64,000 nucleotides of DNA from Marsupella aquatica (lineage: Eukaryota; Marchantiophyta), in assembly GCA_973895155.1 (NCBI GenBank), contig OZ316899.1:12338001-12402000 (forward strand), in the 5' to 3' direction. This document shows positions 1 to 9,258 of the stretch, one piece after another. The notes under the pieces are model-generated. The model was not told the DNA's origin, did not search any database, and saw nothing but the letters and a program-made list of their open reading frames with translations. The stretch's first letter is position 1, and each line of letters starts with the position of its first letter. Made by a program: the position numbers and the translations under genes.

Positions 1-3000
1 CAAGAAACCCCCCCCGCACAAGCCAATTCCCGCAGGTTTCGTCCTTGACGAGGCCATTAGCGGCATGGGACGCTGCTAATCTCCTCTACTACTACTATTA
101 ACATTTTACACACATATACTGGACAGATCCTTCATCGGGTCATGAGATACTTAGCCGACCTATTCTAGGCCCTCCCTTGTATTCCTCTCCTGGTCTTCCA
201 TTAGGTATGTTTGGATTCGCCGCCAGAATGATCCCCAATTGGCTTGGTTAAGCCGCTAAGACCTCTCTCAACTCGACACATCCAACTCTCACTCCCTTGC
301 TACTTCCCTTCATTGATGTGGGCACTCTTCACACAAGTTAATGCGACACACAAATAGGAAAATGACTCCTTCTGACCGAGTTATACCATGCACTTGCCAT
401 ACAAACAGTACATCTCATACACAAGCTCTGCGAACTAAGCCGTGAGGCCAACTCTATTCAGTTCTTAGGCATGAGGAAACATGAATATACACAAGGGTCA
501 CTATATAACTAACCGAGAGCTTCTCTTACTACTTGATCCCAGCCCTGCTAGTGCAACTAAAAACTTGCTAAAGAAGAGGCCCTGAACTCCCCGCAGCCCA
601 GGTACTTATCCTGGTTGTGGATCCGCCTGATTCCTTGCAGCGTAAGCCTGATCTACTTATCTATAATCTACCTAACTGTAATCTACCTATGTACAGCGAG
701 GCAGGAGCACAAGTGTCGCCCTTACTTGTGGATCCGCAATCCCACTAATCTAAGTGTCAGGGCCGTCTCCTGGTCCTGATCCTTAGTCTAAACTTGGAGA
801 TCAACGCCCACCCTGCCCACTCATGCCTCCTACCTCCACGTCTACCCTCCCTAAAAGGGATGGCTCCCTTACACCGTCACAACCCCGGTGGCTGGTCCTC
901 AATGGACGCCCCCAATGCTTCCTCCGCAGCCACTGCCGTTGGTCCGTCCTCTGACAGATTACCTACCCCGGACCGAGTCAACTCTTCATCGGCGTGACTG
1001 GGTCCACATTCGGCTTCGGTCTCAGCATTGGCCACGGCCTCCCCGGCATGTTCTAGTGGAGGATCTGGTACCTCGGCTTCATTACTGGTTGTCCCGGCCT
1101 TGGACTTGCATCCCCACTTCCTAGGACTGGTGGATCCACCGCCTTGTCGATGCCGGAGGTTGGTGCCGGGTTTATCTTCTTGGTCACAATGGCTTGAGAA
1201 GCCGTATAACTCCCAGACCCAAAAGGTTTCCGCTTCTTCTTCTTCCCTATTTCGACAACTGGTCCCTTCCCCTTGCTGCCTACCTCCGGCACCGGGGCGT
1301 GTGTCTCGGCTTGTCTTTCGGCCAGTACCCCTCCTGGTAACGGAGTTCCCACAATTGGAGTTGGACCAGATGAAGCTAAGCACTTAAATACTGCGGCCTG
1401 TTTCTTCAGCCGCTCCGTTTGGTTGTCGGCCCGCCGTTGTAAGTTCTCCATCTTCCTGGTGGTTTCTTCCAACTCCTCCTGGGCTTCCTCCAGGTCCTTC
1501 CGTCCCTCCTGCAGCTCCTTTTTGGCTTCTTCCAATTCCAATTTTAAGGTAGCCCTCTCCTCCTGGGTTGCTCTTAGCTCCTTGTCGAGCTCTGCTACAA
1601 CCTCAGACTCCATCTTATTCATCTTGGCATAAGTCTGGTCGAGTTGGTCGTCCTTTTCACGCAGGTCGGCCTTGAAGCTGGCCGTCAGGGATGCAAGCTC
1701 CTGCTGCAGCGCAATAATCCCTTGATAGGATTTCCCTAACTCAGCTTCCTTCTGTTCAAGGGCTCCGCGGATATCTTCGAGCTCTCCTTTCAACACCCTC
1801 TCCCTTCTCTGAGTCTCCGCCATGGCCTGGTTGTTGGCGGTTATGTGGACCTCCTCTGCGTCCCTCAGCCCCTGCTTCCACTTTTCCCTGTCCTTGACCG
1901 CGTTGGCCAACTCTCCTTGGGTCCGAGTCAGTTTATCCTTGATAATCTGATTGCCAGACTGAGCGGCATCCAATTGTCCTTGCATGATGTTTAGCTCATG
2001 CCGCTTAATCCGCAGCTCATCTTGGGCTTTCTTGGCCGCCTGCAGGACTTCCACCTTGGCTTCCTTCTCCCTAAGCCGCCAGATGACCTCGTCCTTCTTG
2101 CTTCTCTCCAAAGCCACCGCTTCTTCTAATCGGTGCTTCTCCAACATCTCCCTCTGGAAAAAAGGTCCCTGCTCCAACTCCTCTCCAAAGATGCTGAGCG
2201 CCAGGTCCCCACACATCTCCCCGTACTCCATGGCTCTATCTTTAGCATAGGTGGAGTAAGTAGAAGTCATTGGCATCAACCACCTCGACCTCTGTTCCCA
2301 AGCCGCCTTGCAGATTTCTTCTACGGTGGCAAGAGGGTTGCTTCTTTTTTTGGCAAGCCGCCTGATGTCCTCCGGCCAATCTCCTCCTGGTAAATCTTTC
2401 TCCCTAGCCAGGGCTGCTTTCACTTCCTCCCTAAGTTGCTCCTGAAATTCTTGTGCCGTCTGCTTTATGCCGTCAAAGCTCGGGGGAGCAACCTCTGGTG
2501 GGGGAGACTTGGGGCTACTCTGCTGGGTGGGGTCCCCTCGAACTACACTTGGAAGCATGGGGATAAACCGGCCACAGGTCCTTACTCTTGGAACATGATG
2601 ATCCGACCCATAGCCGGAGTTATCATTGCTGTAGTCCTCCACCGCCTCCTCCACTGCTTGGACTCCCGGCTTCCCCCTCTATTCCCCTGGTCCTGCCGTG
2701 AAAACGGCCTCACAGATCATGGGCTCTTGTTCTTCCTCTGGGTTCCAGGTTGTCCTCTCCCTCTGCTCTCCGCGGGAAGGAGCCTTAGGCTGCTCTGCCT
2801 CCGATTCGGGGCTTGAGGCTCCCACATACATTTGCACTCCCGGCTTGTGTTCCGGCCTCCTTCTCTCCTTGGCTCCGGTAAAGGGGTTTTCCCTCCTGAG
2901 TCGGCTTAGGCCGGCCTCTAGGGCAGTGTCCTGTACCGGTGTCGTTGTCATTGCTGGTGCCGTTCTCTCCTTCTCCAGCAGTTTCAGTAGATTCTACATG

Positions 3001-3915
3001 CCTGATTGCTGCATCGGCAAGTCTTCTTTCCTTGGCCGAAACACCTGCTCGATCGTAGGACTGGCAGGCTGGTTGGGCTCTTCTGTTGCCGGCCTCTGCT
3101 CCGGAACCTCCTCTGGTGCCCTTGCCGATAGGGGAAGTACTGGGGCAAAGATTTGACTTTTGGCATATCGGCACAACAGCGGCATGTGATAGCCAAGCCG
3201 AGACACGCTTCCCACGCCGATCACCTGCTGTTCCTCCTTCAAGATCTTCTTCAGTTGGTTGAGGAGGTACCCGTTGTAATCCCGGCTTGGGTCTGGCCTT
3301 TCTGCCAGGTAGACTTGAGCCTTGCCGATCTCTGCCCTTGGCAAGTTACAATGCATGGTCACCCGCAAGAAATCGATCATCTCTCCGATGTGTGGGTTGG
3401 TGTAGGTGTTCCGAAAGAAGCCATTCTTTGTTGATGGTCTTGGGAACGACCGGAACTCCTTGTCAGGTAAGGTCTTCCTGGTATCAACCTTGGTCTTATT
3501 ACCCATCGGCAAGCCAAACACCTTGGCAATCACCCGGGGAGTGAGATAGAAATCCTTCCCATACACCCTCGTGGAATTGGTCTCGGGTTCCCATGATCCC
3601 ATGAATTCTAATAAGTCTGAGTCTGGCACCTCCGGCTTCAGCCATGGTAATCTTACAAAGGTTTCCAAGCCGGATCCGGCCATGAAGCCCTGGTACTTCT
3701 TGGTTTGCATGGCCGTAAAGCATGCATCCTCCTCCCGTGCAAAATGTAATTGCACTTCCTCTGGTAGGGTCGCCGCCCAGCCTTTCCAGGTGTCATCCCT
3801 TGTTGGAATGGCATTGATGGGATCGACCTCCTCCTCTTTGGCTTCTCCTTGCCTCCTGTTCTGCTGCTCTGCTGGTTTCCTTGGTGCCGCCGACCTCGTT
3901 CTTTTTGCCGGGGTG
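1..3915 (-). mobile_element. Gypsy-family giant LTR, copy A (3' LTR of a degraded element)
   Basis: This is a copy of the long LTR seen complete at 47567-52267 and 58254-62929. The window opens about 30 bases inside the LTR end, so the terminal TGTGGTGCGTCCC is not visible. Positions 1-876 are the non-coding 3' part of the LTR; 877-3915 carry the degraded LTR-encoded frame on the minus strand. At about 3915 the normal sequence stops and a second, divergent piece of the same domain begins. Because a gypsy integrase relic follows at 4711, this copy is read as the 3' LTR of a mostly deleted minus-strand element. Confidence 0.85.
877..3915 (-). pseudogene. LTR-encoded coiled-coil protein, relic in copy A
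   Basis: The frame is homologous to the long plus-strand ORF of copy F but is split by stops and frameshifts. The largest open piece, 1053-2654 (533 codons), holds the long coiled coil: heptad-rich E/K/L/R segments and repeated 'RATQEERATLK'-type blocks. Upstream, 2994-3900 holds the globular domain with YGKDFYLTPRVIAKVFGLP and DYNGYLLNQLKKIL. A basic tail with KKKKRKPFGSGS follows the coiled coil. The function is unknown; a structural or nucleic-acid-associated role is only a guess from composition. Confidence 0.7.
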
Positions 3916-4710
3916 GGTCCCAACGTCGGCCTAAAGATCTGCGCTATTGTGGGGTTGTTGGGCAGTTTGGGCTTCCTTACTGCCGGCCTCGGCTCCAACT
4001 CCTCTTCCGGCACCCATGCCTTTAGAGGGAGTAATGGCGCAAAGATCTGACTCCGGGCATACCGACACAACAGCGGCATGTGATAACCAATCTGGGACGC
4101 ACTCCCCTGGCTTATCACTTGTTGTTTCTCCTTTAGTATTTTCTTCAGTTGGTTAAGGAGGTACCCGTTGTAGTCCCGGCTTGGGTCTGGCCTCTCTGGC
4201 AGGTAAACCTGTGCTTTGTCGATCTCCGGCCTTGGTAGGTTGCAATGCATTGTCACCTACAAGAAATTGATCATTTCTCCAATGTGCGGGTTGGTGCAGG
4301 TATTTTGGAAGAAGCCGTTCTTTGTTGATGGCCCGGGGAACGATCTAAACTCCTTGTTCGGTAAGTTCTTCCGGGTTTCTACCTTGGTCTTGTTGCCCAT
4401 TGGCAAGCCAAATACTTTGGGAATCACATTGGGAGTGAGATAGAAGTCCCTCCCATAGATCTTGGTTGAGCTGGAGTTGTGGTCCCATGATCCCACGAAT
4501 TCTAGCAAGTTTGAGTCCGGCACCTCCGGCTTCAGCCACAACAATCTAACAAAGTTCTCCAAGCCCGATCCGGCCATGAAGCCTTGATACTTTTTGGTCT
4601 GCATGGCTGTAAAGTATGCATCCTCATCTTGTGCAAAATGCAATTGTATTGCCTGCGGTATTATTGTTGCCCAACCCTTCCATGTGTTGTCTCTAGTAGG
4701 GATGGCATTG
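3916..4710 (-). repeat. Divergent LTR fragment with a second copy of the globular domain
   Basis: This piece repeats the domain seen at 2994-3900 with many differences: DFYLTPNVIPKVFGLPMG instead of DFYLTPRVIAKVFGLPMG, and KQQVISQGSASQIGYHM instead of EQQVIGVGSVSRLGYHM. It is joined in frame to copy A: 4256-2994 is a single 420-codon frame running from the end of this copy into the next. The joint near 3915 lies in a shared GGGGTGG stretch, as expected for a recombination between two subfamilies. The 5' 700 bases or so of the LTR are missing, and integrase sequence follows. Confidence 0.7.
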
Positions 4711-4909
4711 ACTGGGTCAAGAGTAAAACTAGATCTCCTGTCTAGATACTAACTGATTTCAGCTTTTTGTCGTATTGTTGCTTCATGGTGTTCTGCCTAT
4801 GTTCTACTCTTTATGCTGAAATCATTCTTTCGTCTTCTAAGGCCTCTAATTTATATTCTTGCTCTCTTAGAGTTTCTTCCTGTGACAATCTCTCCTTAAT
4901 TGTAACTTG
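4711..4909 (-). pseudogene. Gypsy integrase C-terminal relic, part 1
   Basis: The sequence aligns by eye with 41540-41735 of the complete gypsy element, which codes the C-terminal part of integrase and the segment after it. Codons such as GAGCAAGAATATAAATTAGAG are recognisable, but the frame is broken. At one position it keeps a CAA codon where the complete element has an in-frame TGA (41691-41693). It is interrupted by element G and continues at 8865. Confidence 0.75.
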
Positions 4910-4914
4910 AAATG
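4910..4914. repeat. Target-site duplication of element G, left copy (AAATG)
   Basis: AAATG directly precedes TGTCACGTCGTCAGCC and recurs directly after the right end of the element at 8860-8864. Removing the insert and one copy restores continuous gypsy sequence. Confidence 0.85.
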
Positions 4915-5816
4915 TGTCACGTCGTCAGCCTAGGCCTTAACCCAAGCTTTGGCTTAGACAGGCATATCCTCCGTTAGTATGAGGGTTCGGACAAGGAGGG
5001 ACGCACAGACTGCACCTAACTCCCGTAATCTAGCGCTAAGTGCGACTACTATCACTTACATACACTTCCTAGGTATGATTTGTGTTCCGCTGCCGGAACA
5101 TACCTTAGTCGATAGTGGGATCGACCTCGGCTTAGGGCTTCTAAGCCTTTGTGCTATCCGCCTTCAATCCGGATCCAATGATACGAGCATTCAACCCGGA
5201 CTCATAGCCACTCCTCCACGACCTGCAGTCCATGCACGGCTCGGGTAGTGTGCTCGGCCAAGCATTGGCACCCATACATGAGATTAATACATGAACACAC
5301 ACACACAAGCATACAATCTTGGTTTACACGAAGGAAATAATGGGAAAGGATTTTACTTCACAAGTCAACACACACTTATACTTGGTTGACCCAATAGCTC
5401 TTGAATGAACAGGTCCAAGGCCGAGGGGCGCACACTACAACGGAGCCCGACTCCGCACTCGCCCAACAAGCTTAGTCGTACCCCCTCCCCTCGGTACTCT
5501 TTCACTCACAGAGATCAGGACTCCCCGCACATACTGCGGATGTCCAACTCTGAGACTAAACCCCCCCCCCCCCTTGGCTCTACCAAGGGGTGCACTAAAT
5601 ACTAAGGGCTGAGGACCGGAGTGGCCTTGTGCCCAAATATTCACTAACTAAGATCCTAACTAAGCTGGCTGTGAGGCCGGAAAAGGGTTTGTCTTATTAG
5701 AAGATTCTAATCTACGCAGGCCAGACAGCATGGCAACACCGCTTTAACTAGGGCAGGCGCTTGTCCCTATAGCCTGATTTAGCTACACCTAACTCTATTT
5801 TAATCTTACTCCACCG
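4915..5816. other. Non-coding 3' segment of element G
   Basis: This is the part of element G downstream of its frame on the minus strand. It contains no convincing coding sequence; a run of 13 C at about 5562-5574 and a CA-rich stretch near 5297 are the only notable features. By analogy with F-type LTRs it may hold the polyadenylation region, but no clear signal was seen. Confidence 0.5.
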
Positions 5817-7344
5817 CTAATGCCTGGCACGCTTGCCAGAGCCGCCCGAGTGGGAGCGGCTATCCCGCTGCCTTTTGAGTCTGTCGGCGTCCTGCTTGAG
5901 TAGCTCTACCTGGTCCAACATAGATTTGTTCTCTTGCTTTGCCGTTTCCTCCGCGGCTTCCTGGGATGCCTCCTCTAGTTGCTGTGCATCGCTCGTCAGC
6001 TTATCCACCAACTGGGCTTCTTTGTGGCTTCTCCTTGGATCCGTGCCACTTCCGCCTTCAGGGCGTCTATCTTGGTTGCGTCTTGTTGGGACCGAGCATC
6101 GGCCTCCTCTACATCCTTTTGTCAGCTAACAACTTGCCCCTTCAAACCGTCAATCTGGGTCCGAAGCAATCTTGGAGTCTTTTCCAAACCCGACCTACTC
6201 TGCTAAGGCTGCCTGGGCCCTGGCCTTGGCAACTTGATCCTCCGTGGCTGATACCTGAGGTCATAGTTGTTGGAGTTGAGTCTCTAGGGCCACCACTTTG
6301 TCCTTCAGGTACGCTGACTCAACCCGGTACCGCTCTATTCTTTGCATCATCTCAGCCTGCGCATGTCCTGCCTTTACAACGGCAACCAACTCCTAGTTGA
6401 AGAAGTAGGCCACCTTCCGTGCCATGTATTCCCCGGTATCCCGTGCAATTTGTTGAGAGAAATCTCCCAACAACCCGTTCAGAAATGTGCTTGGCGCAAA
6501 GAGTTTCGGGTGGTCCAGACTATGCCCTCTAGATTTGGGCAAGGACAGACCCCAGCCCGTGCGGGAGTTGGAGTGGAAACGTCCAGCCCTTGAGGTAAGT
6601 TGGTCGAAGGGGCTGGTTTCACTGGAGCTGGGCGGTTCTCCTGCATAGCCGTGGGGGGTGGCGGGATCTCCTTGGCCACCGTAGTGTCGGGTTTGGGTCT
6701 GGTCTCAGCCGGCCCGACATCAATCGCGTTGATCTGGTTAATTGCATCCAGGGTCGCAATAACTGTGTCTACGGGTATGCTTGGCGGGGCGGTAGCAACT
6801 GGTTGCGGGGCCGGGGTAGCAGGGCTTGCGGCTGCCAGGCTTTGGGCCTCGGCTGCGGTCGCTTCTCCTGAGCTGGGAATACCTACTTTGATGGGGTCAA
6901 TTCAGTCTCATTGCTACGGGGAAGGCTTCGGCGGTTGAAACGGGCATACCACTCGATGATGATCTCGATGTGGCTTGCAAAGTACGCCTTTTCGCCAAGG
7001 TATAAGGTCTTCCTTCTCCGCTCCATCTCCTCATGGAACTTCTTGACAAAGAAGGATGCCCACCTCCTAGGCCAAAAGTTATCTACTTGTATGACCTGGG
7101 CGGCGGATATTTCACCCCGTGGTTCCATCATGTGGAGGGCATACCGCTGGAACTCTAGGCGTTCTGCTACCTCCGGGATGAGGCACGTCCTCATCAAGAA
7201 TCTGTTGTCCACTGCTCCCTTGGTCGGGAAGCTAGAAGACTGGTATTTAGCTCCCTTGCCCCCAGGAGCCCGCAACTCTACCCGGTTTATTCCTTCAGGT
7301 AGCCCTAAAATCATCTTCAAACGTGCCTCATTGAGACACATCAC
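5817..7344 (-). pseudogene. Element G protein, C-terminal part (domain end, Ala/Pro linker, coiled coil)
   Basis: The part 7344-6883 (153 codons) begins at an ATG overlapping the upstream stop (TGATG) and contains CLNEARLKMILGLPEG, which matches in position and pattern the 'TPRVIAKVFGLPMG' motif of the F-type LTR protein. It continues with YFASHIEIIIEWYARF. After an apparent frameshift near 6890 an Ala/Pro-rich linker follows, including AKEIPPPPTAM. The piece 6011-5817 is a short Glu/Gln/Lys-rich coiled coil ending in GSGKRARH. The order of domain, linker, coiled coil and basic tail mirrors the F-type protein. Several frames are broken between 6883 and 6011. Confidence 0.6.
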
Positions 7345-8360
7345 TCTCCTGTGCGCTCGGGTTTGTTGGCGGGCCTCGTCAAAGTTCTCTCAATGAACTG
7401 CGTCATATCCTGCCCGTAGTACCTGCTTCCATTCCAAGGGAGAGAGGCGAGATGCTCAAACCCTTGAGTCTTCAGGTAGCATGCATGCTTGGGGTGGAGG
7501 ATGTTCTTGTGAACATTCTCCCCCATGCAATGCATGGCCAGGTTGGCCATTGCAACCGTGGCCAAAGGCAGCCCGGATACAGCTACGGGTTCCTTTCTCT
7601 TCCTAACCTGAGATTGATTCCCGGGGTGGCTAGAAGAGGGGCACATCTCCCCATCCTCCCAGTTGGGTGGCGGTAGCGCTACCGCCGTGCGTATTGGTGC
7701 GGGGGCCGCTACAGTTACTGTGTTATCCCCTCGGGCTTGTTGGAGTGGCACCGGGTTGCTTGGAGCATGCTGATTTGTATCCCGCGGCCGTCGGTTCAGG
7801 GGAGGGTGAGCCTCCTCGTCTTCAGAGCTAATATTTACCGCATTTACCATGGATCGCACCCGAAGAGGTGGTTCAACAGGTGGTGGAGATTGGCTTGACT
7901 GAGGCCGAGGTGGTGGTGGTGCAAGTACCAACGGATTGGCGCCAATTGCAGCTAGGGGAGGTGCCATTAGATTCAAGAAGTCCCTGGGGAAGTCGAGTGT
8001 CATTAAGATAGGAGTCTCGGTTGTTTGGGCAGGGCCAAACTGACAATCTATGGATGCTTGAACTCGAGCGAGGATATGGTCGTAGTGGTGCGGCTGCAAG
8101 TCTATTGTGCCCAGGAGACGATAAACCCTGTCCGAAAGCCAAAGGAGCGCTTCCCAAAAACCAACGTACTTCTTGTCGACAAAGAAGTACTCGCTGATTT
8201 TGTTGACTCGGCAAAGCTCACTCTGGAATGGGAGGTCAAAATTTCCGTTATAGTGATTATGGCCGGCTAAGTGAATGGCTCTCTCATAAGCTTGTTTGGT
8301 CTCGTTCGGCGCGGCTTGACCTTGGCTAAGTGACTTCCCACGGATAGGAATTGCAGCCAA
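7341..8360 (-). CDS. Element G LTR-encoded protein, N-terminal part
   Basis: An open frame of 339 codons starts at 8360, about 110 bases downstream of the TATA-like box expected to drive it. The first 130 residues are globular (KYVGFWEALLWLSDRVYRL), then comes a proline-rich stretch around residues 150-175, a linker with acidic and serine residues, and at the end NGSRYYGQDMTQFIERTLT, the counterpart of the 'YGKDFYLTP' motif in the F-type protein. It ends at a TGA overlapping the ATG of the next frame, so the original protein probably ran on through a one-base frame change. No database family was confirmed; similarity to Transposase_32-type plant transposon proteins is an inference from the motif pattern. 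Confidence 0.6.
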   Translation of the reverse strand: MAAIPIRGKSLSQGQAAPNETKQAYERAIHLAGHNHYNGNFDLPFQSELCRVNKISEYFFVDKKYVGFWEALLWLSDRVYRLLGTIDLQPHHYDHILARVQASIDCQFGPAQTTETPILMTLDFPRDFLNLMAPPLAAIGANPLVLAPPPPRPQSSQSPPPVEPPLRVRSMVNAVNISSEDEEAHPPLNRRPRDTNQHAPSNPVPLQQARGDNTVTVAAPAPIRTAVALPPPNWEDGEMCPSSSHPGNQSQVRKRKEPVAVSGLPLATVAMANLAMHCMGENVHKNILHPKHACYLKTQGFEHLASLPWNGSRYYGQDMTQFIERTLTRPANKPERTGE

Positions 8361-8495
8361 AATTGAAGGGCCAAACTAGACAATATCGTGATAAACACCC
8401 AGGAGTGACGGTGGGCGACCAAGGATGGACAAAGTGGCTGAGATCAAAGCTGGCGCGCGGAATGGAGTGTGGGTGTAATACGAGAGAATGGCCCT

Positions 8496-8504
8496 CCTTT
8501 TATA
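8496..8504 (-). promoter_or_regulatory. TATA box of element G
   Basis: On the minus strand the sequence reads GAGTATAAAAGGAGGG, a textbook TATA box (TATAAAAGG). It lies about 355 bases inside the LTR-like end and 136 bases ahead of the ATG at 8360. Transcription would start near 8470, placing the long frame downstream of the promoter within the LTR. Confidence 0.7.
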
Positions 8505-8859
8505 CTCTGAGAGCGCATCATTTGACAGGCCCCTCCTCCTTCCCTATAGGTCAAGCTTTTCACGCTCATAGTGTATTGGCCACTCGCAGGTCCGGTTCAG
8601 AGCGTGTCAGTGGCCGCCTCCGAGAATTTGTTATACAGACCCGAAGGGTCCCTTACACGCTTGTAACCCGGAAGTACAAATGGCGCTCCGCCGCCATCCC
8701 GAACATAAATGCACCTTATTAACTAATGATTCCCTAGTCATAAGTACTACCTAATTAGTGTTGTTATGCTAATAACTATGGCCTACGATGCCCCTAATGC
8801 GCGTGTTAAGCATGGGCTAGGCCAAATCAATCATTAACCGTCGTGCTGGCGGCGTCACA

Positions 8860-8864
8860 AAATG
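8860..8864. repeat. Target-site duplication of element G, right copy (AAATG)
   Basis: This is the second AAATG, directly after the terminal GGCGTCACA of element G and followed by continuous gypsy integrase-region sequence. Confidence 0.85.
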
Positions 8865-9258
8865 TAGGAATCTCAAGTTGTATGGGTACTAAAGCTTCCT
8901 ATCCGAAGGTTAAGAAGAAAGGTGTGTGGCTGATGGTTGACTTGTAGGCTAAATTGTAAGCAAAGACAGCAGCAAAAAATTTGTCATCCCAATCGATTTT
9001 GTTTTGGGCCACTGTCTTGTTTTAAGATCTTAGCAATGATGCCATTTGCTTGTTTGGTCAGCCCATTTTCTTTTGGGTGGTAAGGGGTGGTAGGCCAATG
9101 ACATACTAGGTACTACTCATTTAAACGGTTGACTATATCATTCAAGAAATGAGGTCCTCTATCACTCACTAATTCTAGGGGTGCTCCATACCTGGTAAAG
9201 ATTTGCTCATATACAAAACAAGTCGTGGTGACGTCATCATCCTTTGGCGTTGGCCTGG
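8865..9258 (-). pseudogene. Gypsy integrase relic, part 2
   Basis: This continues the integrase sequence interrupted by element G. It aligns by eye with 41740-42140 of the complete element, with shared phrases such as atcatcccaatcgattttgt and ggtcctctatcactcactaa (plus strand), which lie in the integrase core. Frames are broken throughout. Similarity stops near 9258, after 'gttggcctggc'. Confidence 0.8.

Larger units (their letters stand above)
4915..8859 (-). mobile_element. Element G: solo-LTR-like insert carrying a long ORF
   Basis: The insert is 3,945 bp with ends TG...CA and the 5-bp duplication AAATG, the signature of an LTR element. Its ends are imperfect inverted repeats over about 16 bases (TGTCACGTCGTCAGCC against TGTGACGCCGCCAGCA). 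No internal direct repeats, RT or integrase are visible, so it reads best as one recombined (solo) LTR. On the minus strand it has about 355 bp of upstream sequence, a TATA box, a long frame (8360 to about 5817) and about 900 bp of non-coding 3' sequence. This is the same plan as the F-type LTR, but the ends and most of the sequence are unrelated. A non-autonomous element without LTRs is the alternative. Confidence 0.75.

Noticed and set aside
794-1387. Overlapping plus-strand frames at the left end
   Set aside because: They run opposite the LTR-encoded protein tail and recur opposite other copies with the same sense-strand explanation.
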